A DNA stretch of 14,343 nucleotides, taken from positions 1 through 14,343 of the forward strand of contig CAJQKX010000138.1 of the NCBI GenBank assembly GCA_905479025.1, read 5' to 3'. Every line of letters starts with the position of its first letter. Position 1 is the first letter of the stretch. The notes below the pieces were generated by a model. It was given only the letters and a program-made list of their open reading frames with translations. It made no database searches and had not been told where the DNA came from. Origin of the DNA: an uncultured Paraglaciecola sp. (GTDB lineage: Bacteria; Pseudomonadota; Gammaproteobacteria; Enterobacterales; Alteromonadaceae). A program made the translations under genes and the position numbers. Positions 6,044 to 13,553 of the stretch are shown here, one piece after another.

Positions 6044-7165
6044 ATGGCTACAAAAAATTTAATACCACAAGCAAGCGGAGAAGGAGGAATCGGAATAGAA
6101 GATGTTACCTGGGGGAATGCTTATTTTGATAGTGGCCATTTCAATAAAGGTTTATATATTAGCGGAGTCGCAGTTTCCACAGGGGATGCAGGAGGCCTAG
6201 GTGGCAAATGGGAAGATGCGGCAACCGCAGGAGATATTTTTTACGCAGGCGGCAATGTAGGTGTTGGTACTACGAGTCCTAGTGCGAAGTTGGAGGTGGC
6301 TGGCGGAATTAATTTTAGTGGTAATATTTTACCTTCGGAAAGCGAGGTGTTTGATATCGGCTCTTCAGGCAAGAAAGTCCGTGATTTATATTTGCATAAC
6401 AATTCCCTTCACTTGGGGGATTTAACCTTATCGAATAACAATGGAGTCTTGCAAATTCCTAGTGGTATAAACCTAGGGGAAGCCAGTTTATCTGTCGACG
6501 ATCAGGGGATTATTCATTTTCCAGCTAGTGGAATTATGGTTGGAGGTGCAGAGGTTAAGCCTGATCCAGGCAACCCGCAAAGTTTATATTTCTCAAAAAC
6601 TCCACAAGTTCAAGATTCAGAAGGTAAGCCTGTGACCATTCTTACTGCCGACAAACTTGGCCTTGGTACATCAGCTGTCTTAGAAGCGTCAGATCAGGAT
6701 TTACAATTTAAATTACTAACAGATCAAGAGAGGTTTGTAGTAGGAACTACCGGAGAAGGCTCGTTAACTTCTGGTTGGTATAGATTTAATGATTTTAAAA
6801 TAAAAGGTGCGACAGATATAGGGTTTCACTCAATTAACCCTGTAGACACAAGAATTTATTCTGACGAAAGTTCTTTTATTTTATTTAAAACCGATATTGC
6901 AGGCAATCGAGTTGCCCATTTAGTTGGTGGAGAAGAAGAGGTTTCTGCTAATAATTCAATCGCATTAGGCATAGCTGTTAAGGTGGATAGCGCAGAGTCC
7001 CCAGAAGATATTGAATTTGTTCACACCGACGGAGAAAGTTATTCTGTTATTAATGGCAACAGTGATTCCCTAGGCACTAATGGCTTGCCGATAAGGCAGG
7101 GTTTTCAAAGTCCTTCTTTAGGGTCTGCCCCAGCTCCATTATTGATTGACGGAGGATCATTCTAA
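6044..7165 (+). CDS. Tail-fibre / virion structural protein
   Basis: The 373-residue product begins MATKNLIPQASGEGGIGIED, then TWGNAYFDSGHFNKGLYISG, an N-terminal style common in cyanophage and marine myovirus structural proteins. Residues 70-87 (GNVGVGTTSPSAKLEVAG) are the widespread fibre motif that often precedes beta-prism or intramolecular-chaperone-linked regions. Residues 94-130 (NILPSESEVFDIGSSGKKVR followed by DLYLHNNSLHLGDL) are a typical repeated beta-strand shaft unit. The remainder is Gly/Asp rich and beta-predicted, without a recognised enzymatic domain; I see no complete S74-type peptidase chaperone at the C-terminus. Its TAA overlaps the next gene's ATG by one base (TAATG, 7163-7167), and GGAGG at 7151-7155 serves that next start. 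Probably a trimeric fibre or baseplate-associated shaft protein. Confidence 0.75.
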   Translation: MATKNLIPQASGEGGIGIEDVTWGNAYFDSGHFNKGLYISGVAVSTGDAGGLGGKWEDAATAGDIFYAGGNVGVGTTSPSAKLEVAGGINFSGNILPSESEVFDIGSSGKKVRDLYLHNNSLHLGDLTLSNNNGVLQIPSGINLGEASLSVDDQGIIHFPASGIMVGGAEVKPDPGNPQSLYFSKTPQVQDSEGKPVTILTADKLGLGTSAVLEASDQDLQFKLLTDQERFVVGTTGEGSLTSGWYRFNDFKIKGATDIGFHSINPVDTRIYSDESSFILFKTDIAGNRVAHLVGGEEEVSANNSIALGIAVKVDSAESPEDIEFVHTDGESYSVINGNSDSLGTNGLPIRQGFQSPSLGSAPAPLLIDGGSF

Positions 7166-9846
7166 TGAGTAAAGTCTATGTAGAAATAACTGATAATTAT
7201 TCAAGAACAGTATGGGATAGTGCTGGCACTTTTAATTATGTAATTGGTGACAGGGTAGAACATAATACTGGCTCGCAAAATATTATATTTGTTTGCGTAA
7301 AAGACAATAATTCTACTGAAACTCCAGATGCAAATATTTCTGACTGGGTTGAAGCTGGTAGCGAAGAGCATCCATTTTTAGTTTCTAATGCAATATCTAC
7401 AGTCAATCAATGCAATTTAGATGACACAACATTGACTCTTGGTGAGTACGCTTTATATGCAACAAACACAAACTTCGCTGTCGAAGCTGCTGGATCGGAA
7501 GGGGAGATTATACTTGGCGATGGAGAGTATAGGTGGAGCCGAACTTTAAGTGCTAGTTACTGGCATCCTAATTTTTATAACACTAACATAAAAGCCAAGA
7601 ATAGATTTAAAGCTTATATTCGTGGTAAATTTACGAACTATAATAATTGTGCGAGGGCGGAGGATTTGGTTTTCGTTAACGAGAATCCTGCGGGCAGCGT
7701 TTTCGGTAAAAACTCTTCTACTCCTTCATATTTAATTGGCTGCTTAATAACCCAAGAAACACCTTCTTTTAAATTAGCACCCTTAAAGCAGGAGCCAAAT
7801 ACTGGTGCTGTCGCCTCTAGGGCCATAGAGCTATTAGCTCCGAACTCGGTTATCAGTAAATGTCTTTTTGATTTTTCTTACTCAGGGCCATCTTTTTGGT
7901 TTAATATTAATACAACAGGGGTTTTAATAGAAGGTAATACATTTTACGCTAGAGTTAAGAATATTCAATACGAGGGGATATATGAGGCGGCAGATACTGT
8001 ATTTAAAAATAATATTATTTATTATAAATATTTAAAAGATGAGCAGACTACAATAAATTTTTCTCGAGAAACTACAGTGAATGGGGGAAATAATGTTCTT
8101 TATATCGAGAATCCGATTTCTTCTGTAGGGGGCTCTTTAAACAATAACATTCCAAATCAATTCAAGCTATTAGATCCTTTATTTGTTGACGCTGATAATG
8201 CCAATTTTTCATTAAGGCCAAGCTCCCCTTTAATTGGGGGTCTTAAAAGCTCAAATCCAGAAGGTGTATACATACAGCCAGGAGACAGCGCTGGAGGCTC
8301 TGGAACATTTGAAGATCCATATTATATGGGAGAACTAGGTACTGCAGAAACAGAAGCAGCAGCTGGCAACGGCATTATATATTTTGTAGATGGCTATTAT
8401 GAAATTTCAACCTCTTTAGATCTTTATGCAGATGGAATTACTTATAAATCCTTAAATAAACATAAAGCTATATTAGGGAGCAGTGATACAAGTATGACCT
8501 CTGCAAAACAAATCAACATTGGAGGAAAATGGGGCAATGGAAATCTTGGTGTTGGAAACATAACTCTTGAAGATTTTTATGTTAAAAATACAAGATTCCA
8601 TCAAGTTTCAAATAGCTCATTAAGACCAAATAAAATCAAAGGCTTAAAGCTTGAAGAAATACAACCTCTTACACATGGAACAGATGGTTTTTTATGGAGC
8701 GACGGTTCAAAACTTATAATAGAATCTTGTTTTATATATGTAAATTTTGGGCTAGAATCTAGTCCTTTTTTCACAAGAAACACAAGTGCTTGCGAGATAC
8801 TTAATAGTACAATAATTATTAATTTCCCCCAAACTTCGGGCCATTTATCTTTTACGACTTTTGGTTCTATTGAAAATAGTATCATTTATGCAACTACTAA
8901 AATTCCTGAAAGCGGGTTTCCTGCTCTAACTGGAAATTCAAAAAATTGCTGCTTCTATAATATAGGTTCAAACATTACTTATGGCGGAGAAAATACTTAC
9001 CAGGGAGACCCAAAATTCACAGATCCTAGCTCTAAAGATTTTAGATTAAGAGCTGATTCGCCGCTAATTGGTGGAATTTCTAAAAATAAATATTCAGCCG
9101 ATACGATTTGGGTACAGTCAGGGTCTGGCGCAGGGACAGGTACTAAAGATAATGCTTTTTACTGGAGTCAATATTCTGATGCTTTTTTGGCTGCGGTACA
9201 AAGCGCTAGCAAACAAGTCGTTTTTAAGGATGGCACATATGTATGGAATAGCAGTATAATGCAAGATGATAATGTCGGTAACAATATCACCATGGTAGCT
9301 GAAAACATGCATCAAGCTATTTTTACAGATGCTGGTCGTATAAGTTCTGCTACGAAATATCCTACTCTTCGATTTAAAGGCATACAATTGGTAGCGAATG
9401 ACCACTTCACCCACCAAAAAGAATGCCACTATATTCTTGATTCTGTCCATGTATTAGCTGGCAAATACATAGCGGCTCTTTCAGTTACAGCTTCAGGTTG
9501 TATATTTGAAGTTCCATCAGGGGTAAATTCTCATATTTTATCAAACTCAGGCCCAGTAGACATAAAAAATTGTATTTTCGTTGACCACAATGACCGCGTA
9601 TCAACAGACAGTTACTTAACAGGCGCACAAAGCGGCACAATAAAAAGTACTATTTTTTACACAAAGAGTCCTAAAACCTACTGCATAAACCCTAGCCACA
9701 ATGCAGTTCTAACGAACTGTGCTTCAGGAAATATTACAAGCCCAGAAAACGGTGTATTATTTACCGAAAATTTGCAGTTTGTAGATATAGAAAATAAAAA
9801 CTATAACCTCAGACCACTTTCACCACTTATAGGACAAGGAAAATAA
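7165..9846 (+). CDS. Three-module right-handed beta-helix tail adhesin
   Basis: The 893-residue product starts with a domain (about 14-64: W17, YVIGDRV, FVCVKDNN, DANISDW) whose aromatic spacing resembles CBM5/12-like carbohydrate-binding modules. Three successive beta-helix modules follow, each ending with the same cap: NFSLRPSSPLIG (347-358), DFRLRADSPLIG (625-636) and NYNLRPLSPLIG (879-890). Modules 2 and 3 also begin alike (YIQPGDSAGGSGT at 369; IWVQSGSGAGTGT at 648) and both carry a V(D/K)DG(Y/T)Y strand (408-412; 687-692). Such solenoids in phages are fibre or tailspike shafts and may carry depolymerase activity; no catalytic residues are evident by eye. It is translationally coupled to the 373-aa gene (TAATG). 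No signal peptide is present, as expected for a virion protein. Likely role: host-surface polysaccharide recognition. Confidence 0.75.
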   Translation: MSKVYVEITDNYSRTVWDSAGTFNYVIGDRVEHNTGSQNIIFVCVKDNNSTETPDANISDWVEAGSEEHPFLVSNAISTVNQCNLDDTTLTLGEYALYATNTNFAVEAAGSEGEIILGDGEYRWSRTLSASYWHPNFYNTNIKAKNRFKAYIRGKFTNYNNCARAEDLVFVNENPAGSVFGKNSSTPSYLIGCLITQETPSFKLAPLKQEPNTGAVASRAIELLAPNSVISKCLFDFSYSGPSFWFNINTTGVLIEGNTFYARVKNIQYEGIYEAADTVFKNNIIYYKYLKDEQTTINFSRETTVNGGNNVLYIENPISSVGGSLNNNIPNQFKLLDPLFVDADNANFSLRPSSPLIGGLKSSNPEGVYIQPGDSAGGSGTFEDPYYMGELGTAETEAAAGNGIIYFVDGYYEISTSLDLYADGITYKSLNKHKAILGSSDTSMTSAKQINIGGKWGNGNLGVGNITLEDFYVKNTRFHQVSNSSLRPNKIKGLKLEEIQPLTHGTDGFLWSDGSKLIIESCFIYVNFGLESSPFFTRNTSACEILNSTIIINFPQTSGHLSFTTFGSIENSIIYATTKIPESGFPALTGNSKNCCFYNIGSNITYGGENTYQGDPKFTDPSSKDFRLRADSPLIGGISKNKYSADTIWVQSGSGAGTGTKDNAFYWSQYSDAFLAAVQSASKQVVFKDGTYVWNSSIMQDDNVGNNITMVAENMHQAIFTDAGRISSATKYPTLRFKGIQLVANDHFTHQKECHYILDSVHVLAGKYIAALSVTASGCIFEVPSGVNSHILSNSGPVDIKNCIFVDHNDRVSTDSYLTGAQSGTIKSTIFYTKSPKTYCINPSHNAVLTNCASGNITSPENGVLFTENLQFVDIENKNYNLRPLSPLIGQGK

Positions 9847-9847
9847 T

Positions 9848-11845
9848 ATGAACCCAGAAGAAATCAATTACAGCGGTCAATATTTAAATAATACTGAACA
9901 TAGAATCAAAATCCGCACAGGCTCAGACATAGAGAATGCTAAAAACGATGCTATCTGCGGAGAGATGTTATTGGTGACTGGTGCCAGTCCTGCTATTTAT
10001 GTTTGCACAGAAACTGCTGGTGAAAGCGATGCTGTAATATATAAATTGCCAGATCTTTCTCTTAGTGAGTCATGCGTATCCTCTCCTCTTTCTATTATTG
10101 TAGATTCTGAGTATGACGTTGAGACAAGCACTTCAAGATTTAAGTACACGACAAGAAATTCTGACGGGGTAGGTAGTGCGTTTGGTTGCATAAGCGCTCT
10201 TCGTGGTTCTACGCTTTCAATATCGGTCGTGGGTCACACCGCAGATCTTCAAACGCATCCTATAAAAATAACTGAATTTAACGATCAAGGCCAACACGGA
10301 ACGAAACGGACTGATGTAGTCAGAACAGACAATACTGATGGCTCATATACGTTAACATGGGAAGTTCCATGCGACACAACAATTGATAAATATCAATATC
10401 AGTGTGAGTCTCATTCTAGTATGCGAGGCGTTATTAATGTATTTGGGGCTTGCGTAGATTCAGATGGAGATGGAATTTTAGACGGCGCAGATTCTCATCC
10501 AGGTGATTCAAATCAATCTGGGGTTGATGCAGACAATGACGGTTTAGATGATGCTATCGATCCAGACCCGAACGATCCAGACAGTGATGATGATGGTATC
10601 TTAGACGGCGTAGATTCTCATCCAAGTGATTCAACTCAATCTGGGATTGATTCGGACAACGATGGTGTGGATGATGTTGTTGACGCTTTTCCAAATAACG
10701 CAGATTTTAACACCCCTCAGAATTATTCTGTAACATGGTCTCAGAGTTTTAATGTGTCTATGTCTAATGGCCCAATTCAACTAACTGCGGTTAATGAATC
10801 AAACAGTGAGGCTATAGTTTACAGTATACATAGCGGCGATAATGCTGAAATAATAAACGGAAATGAACTTAATTTACTGAGCGAGGGAACTGTCCAGGTA
10901 ACAATATCAATTCCCGCAACATATACACCTTCAGGCGTAAAACAACACAATGAGTTGCCCGCAGGGACGGTGGTAAATACTTTTACGATCACCGACGATC
11001 TTGGAGGAAACTCAATCGATGAAACGCCCGCCGAATACGAGCCTTACGTATCAGCCTGGGCAGCTAATGCTGACAGCGCAAACAGGCCTTACATATTAGA
11101 AGTTTCTCATTCTATGGGGGTAGATAGTTGGGATGACCCAGTAGTACTTCAAGATCTTGTGGTTATTGATATAAGAGCTGGAAGTCCTGATGATGAATAT
11201 AAAGCATCTAACGGCGCAAGTATGACGCCAATGCCCCTTGGTGATTGGGAGAGCGTTTCTTCTTGGGAAGATCGAAATATTCCAGGCCCTGTTCCACCTC
11301 AACAAGTTTTCCAGAAGGCTGGATCTATAATAACAATGTCTAGAGAAATTCCTAATGAATCTTCATTCGATAGAAATTTAGCGATTTATCGGGGAGGTGA
11401 CACTAGTAGGGTTGCCATAACAGTCAAAGATCAGCTCAGCTTTTTTCTTGACAGAAGGCCGAACTTAATACCTCCACAGGTTCATTCAGGAGGGCAGTTT
11501 CCTGGGTCTGCGGTATTTGATAGTGAGACTGGGTCGGGTGATGTAGTTATTAATAACAAAAACTTTTCTAGCGCCTATACTTTCTCGTACGACGGAAATG
11601 ATTTTTCGTATTATCAAAATTTATTATTTAACGATGATGGATCTATTACTTTTGTTAGTATGGATGAATATTATGATAATGGAAATAATTCAAATTATGG
11701 AAGCGAAGTAACTTATGATATAGGTACATGGGATACGTCTGGAATAACTTTTAATACTAATTGGCAGGGGTCCGCGCAAGAATATCAAGATAATGCAGGG
11801 GTTTCTTTTTATAATAAGTTTAACCTCTATTATATTGGAACTTAA
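9848..11845 (+). CDS. Mosaic fibre protein: shared N-domain, cupredoxin-like domain, TSP3 calcium repeats, Ig-like domain
   Basis: Residues 11-70 (LNNTEHRIKIRTGSDIEN, GEMLLVTG, SPAIYVCT) match the N-terminus of the next gene's product and are probably a virion-attachment domain. Residues about 80-200 form a cupredoxin-like fold: H137 in THPIKI, then YQYQCESHSSMRGVINV with C186, H189 and M192. This C-x2-H-x2-M-R-G arrangement is the one in amicyanin, where His/Cys/His/Met bind type-1 copper. Residues 204-285 are two 41-residue thrombospondin type-3 repeats (DSDGDGILDG, DADNDGLDD, DSDDDGILDG, DSDNDGVDD), normally calcium-binding. Residues about 290-360 look Ig-like (IVYSIHSGDNAEI, GTVQVTIS). 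Residues 400-665 are beta-rich and unrecognised. AAGGA (9836-9840) precedes the ATG. Likely an extended adhesin; copper binding is inferred from ligands only. Confidence 0.75.
   Translation: MNPEEINYSGQYLNNTEHRIKIRTGSDIENAKNDAICGEMLLVTGASPAIYVCTETAGESDAVIYKLPDLSLSESCVSSPLSIIVDSEYDVETSTSRFKYTTRNSDGVGSAFGCISALRGSTLSISVVGHTADLQTHPIKITEFNDQGQHGTKRTDVVRTDNTDGSYTLTWEVPCDTTIDKYQYQCESHSSMRGVINVFGACVDSDGDGILDGADSHPGDSNQSGVDADNDGLDDAIDPDPNDPDSDDDGILDGVDSHPSDSTQSGIDSDNDGVDDVVDAFPNNADFNTPQNYSVTWSQSFNVSMSNGPIQLTAVNESNSEAIVYSIHSGDNAEIINGNELNLLSEGTVQVTISIPATYTPSGVKQHNELPAGTVVNTFTITDDLGGNSIDETPAEYEPYVSAWAANADSANRPYILEVSHSMGVDSWDDPVVLQDLVVIDIRAGSPDDEYKASNGASMTPMPLGDWESVSSWEDRNIPGPVPPQQVFQKAGSIITMSREIPNESSFDRNLAIYRGGDTSRVAITVKDQLSFFLDRRPNLIPPQVHSGGQFPGSAVFDSETGSGDVVINNKNFSSAYTFSYDGNDFSYYQNLLFNDDGSITFVSMDEYYDNGNNSNYGSEVTYDIGTWDTSGITFNTNWQGSAQEYQDNAGVSFYNKFNLYYIGT
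9884..9904 (+). repeat. 21-bp identical repeat, copy 1 (fibre N-domain)
   Basis: Positions 9884-9904 are identical to 11882-11902, 1,998 bp downstream and in the same orientation. Both encode the LNNTEHR segment at the start of consecutive fibre genes. Similarity continues at protein level but diverges at DNA level on both sides. Confidence 0.85.
10457..10702 (+). repeat. Two 123-bp tandem repeats encoding TSP3-like calcium-binding units
   Basis: Unit 1 (10457-10579) and unit 2 (10580-10702) each encode 41 residues with two Asp-rich loops. Shared stretches include those for ILDG(A/V)DSHP and DSDNDG/DADNDG. The DNA copies are similar but not identical, so this is a diverged in-frame duplication. 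Confidence 0.8.
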
Positions 11846-11851
11846 GTTTAA

Positions 11852-13354
11852 GTGAAATCAAAAGTTAGCAATTTACAATTATTAAATAATACTGAACATA
11901 GAGTAAAGTTTAAAGCTGGTTCGGACATCGATAATGTTAACGACTCTATAGTCGGGGAAATGCTCGTAGAAACATCAAGGCAAAGTGATATATTTTTTGA
12001 CGGACAAAGCAAGATAGATACAGACTATATTTTTGGCGGCGGAGAAATTTCTCTCTCTGCTTGGGTAAAAACAACAAATAACAAGGATTTTATCATAGCA
12101 ACAGATAGTCCTTCTGGGGGTAACGATACTAGTTTTGCTATTGGTCTTGATGATAGCGATAAAGCTTATATAATAGTGGGGAATCCTGGCCACGAGATCT
12201 ATAAAACAGGCTCAGTTACTGCAATCAATGATGGCAATTGGCATAATATTATTGTTACTATAGATGGCTCTAAAGTGATGAATTTTTATATAGATGGAGC
12301 TTTAGAAGTCACACATACATTTCCTATACTACCAGGACCAAGTAATTATGTAACTCATTACGGATCTGGATGGTCTGATGGCATTGAACCGCTTTATGAC
12401 ATCTGGGGTTTAGATGGACAATTAAATGGACTAGGTATATGGGAAAGAGCTTTGACTGATACAGAGATAAATATAATATCAAGCTCTGGCAGATACTCTC
12501 CAGCCCCTTCTCATTTTTCTCCTAACTTGTGGGTCGGATCTACCGACCCAGCTCTTTATACCTGCACAAATACAAGTGGAACTATTTCTAAAGTCACAGA
12601 CTTAACTGCAAAAATGGGCGATGTTCCGATGTTAAGAACAAATTCTAATGAACTTATACCAAACGCTGTCAGTCCCTTTAGTGGAGGTTTTTCTTACTCT
12701 TTTTGGTTTTATGATGACGTTGCTCAAGAAACTGGAGTAGAACTACTTATTTATAATGATGTGGACAGTGAACTAGGGGGAGGTTCACACAACTCTTATG
12801 TTGCAATTAATTATTCTTTATCTCGAATTGATTTTAGGGAGCATATATCTCGTGGTAATGTAACTTTTCACAATGATTTAATTGCAAATTATGGTACTGG
12901 AAATGAAATTAATTTTAAATATGAAAAAAATAAATTAAATCATATCCTTATTACAAAAGAGGCGACATCCCCTTTTCTGACTAAATTTTATTTTAATAAT
13001 GAACTTGTTGCCGAGTGTAACCCAAATGTAGGTTATTATCCTGGAGGAAACGGGCTTCAAAAAATAAACTCTACTGTTTTATTAATTGGTGACTTAGCAT
13101 ATTGGGATACTGATATAAGCAGTATCTCTGACGAAGTATATTCACCCAATGAAGGTCATAAGGGTTTTCAAGGCGACTGGAGAAATCTAAGTATTCCCCC
13201 AAAACATTACTGGAAGTTTGGCGCGCCGATGGATTCAGGGCAAGTAAAAGACCTAGGCACAGATGGCACAAATCACTTTACACCAGATACCGTGTCATCA
13301 AATCAATACGAATATAAAAACATTTTCGGAATAGATAGATCTTTGGAAGTTTGA
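11852..13354 (+). CDS. Two-LamG-domain fibre protein with a split N-terminal domain
   Basis: The GTG start at 11852 lies six bases after the previous stop; a weak GGAA is the only ribosome-like site, and no earlier ATG exists in frame. Residues 9-39 (LQLLNNTEHRVKFKAGSDID, GEMLVE) match the N-domain of the 665-aa neighbour, but its second half (SPAIYVCT there; DPALYTCTNTSGTISKVTDL here) appears only at about 229-252. Between them (about 45-215) sits a concanavalin/LamG-like fold: EISLSAWVKTT, DGNWHNIIVTIDGS, MNFYIDG, and LDGQLNGLGIWERALTDTEI. A second such fold spans about 270-432 (FSYSFWFYDD, LNHILITKE, KFYFNNELVAE, LLIGDLAYWDT). LamG-like sandwiches commonly bind glycans or proteins. Last gene of the fibre cassette; its stop is one base from the stop of the convergent 63-aa gene. 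Probably a receptor-binding or decoration protein. Confidence 0.75.
   Translation: MKSKVSNLQLLNNTEHRVKFKAGSDIDNVNDSIVGEMLVETSRQSDIFFDGQSKIDTDYIFGGGEISLSAWVKTTNNKDFIIATDSPSGGNDTSFAIGLDDSDKAYIIVGNPGHEIYKTGSVTAINDGNWHNIIVTIDGSKVMNFYIDGALEVTHTFPILPGPSNYVTHYGSGWSDGIEPLYDIWGLDGQLNGLGIWERALTDTEINIISSSGRYSPAPSHFSPNLWVGSTDPALYTCTNTSGTISKVTDLTAKMGDVPMLRTNSNELIPNAVSPFSGGFSYSFWFYDDVAQETGVELLIYNDVDSELGGGSHNSYVAINYSLSRIDFREHISRGNVTFHNDLIANYGTGNEINFKYEKNKLNHILITKEATSPFLTKFYFNNELVAECNPNVGYYPGGNGLQKINSTVLLIGDLAYWDTDISSISDEVYSPNEGHKGFQGDWRNLSIPPKHYWKFGAPMDSGQVKDLGTDGTNHFTPDTVSSNQYEYKNIFGIDRSLEV
11882..11902 (+). repeat. 21-bp identical repeat, copy 2 (fibre N-domain)
   Basis: Identical to 9884-9904; encodes the LNNTEHR segment of the 500-aa fibre protein. 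This copy starts 30 bases after the gene's GTG, and the first copy 36 bases after its ATG, so it is part of a shared 5' module. Confidence 0.85.
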
Positions 13355-13355
13355 T

Positions 13356-13547
13356 TTATTTAATTTTATCGTAATCTGATTTGCTGCAAAACTTTGTAAG
13401 TTTGGTTCCATCTTCGTCTACTCCTTTTAGTGCATATCTAACTGAGAGCTTTCCTGTTTTGGTTGTTTTTTCGTAAGCGTGTTTGGTTACTTTTGATTCG
13501 CAGACCGTTACTTTCTTTTTCTTTTTTACATTATAGAATTCTATCAT
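13356..13547 (-). CDS. 63-aa basic hypothetical protein
   Basis: The product is small and Lys/Thr rich: an N-terminal MIEFYNVKKKKKVTVCESKV, then SVRYALKGVDEDGTKLTKF and CSKSDYDKIK. Two Cys (C16, C54) are too few for a zinc finger. The pattern of short strands with basic residues resembles small proteins common in T4-like marine phages, but I cannot name a function; nucleic-acid binding is possible from charge alone. ATG at 13547 follows the stop of the J-domain gene by six bases, so the two are probably cotranscribed. No Shine-Dalgarno is visible. It converges with the fibre cassette. Confidence 0.7.
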   Translation of the reverse strand: MIEFYNVKKKKKVTVCESKVTKHAYEKTTKTGKLSVRYALKGVDEDGTKLTKFCSKSDYDKIK

Positions 13548-13553
13548 AGTGTT

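Noticed and set aside
8023..8030. Second exact TATAAATA
   Set aside because: It is inside the beta-helix gene, encodes YYKYL in frame, and has no start codon in a suitable position, so it is probably a chance match in AT-rich coding DNA.
9118..9450. Minus-strand 110-aa open frame within the adhesin gene
   Set aside because: It lies entirely within the well-supported beta-helix gene, with no recognisable domain or initiation signal.
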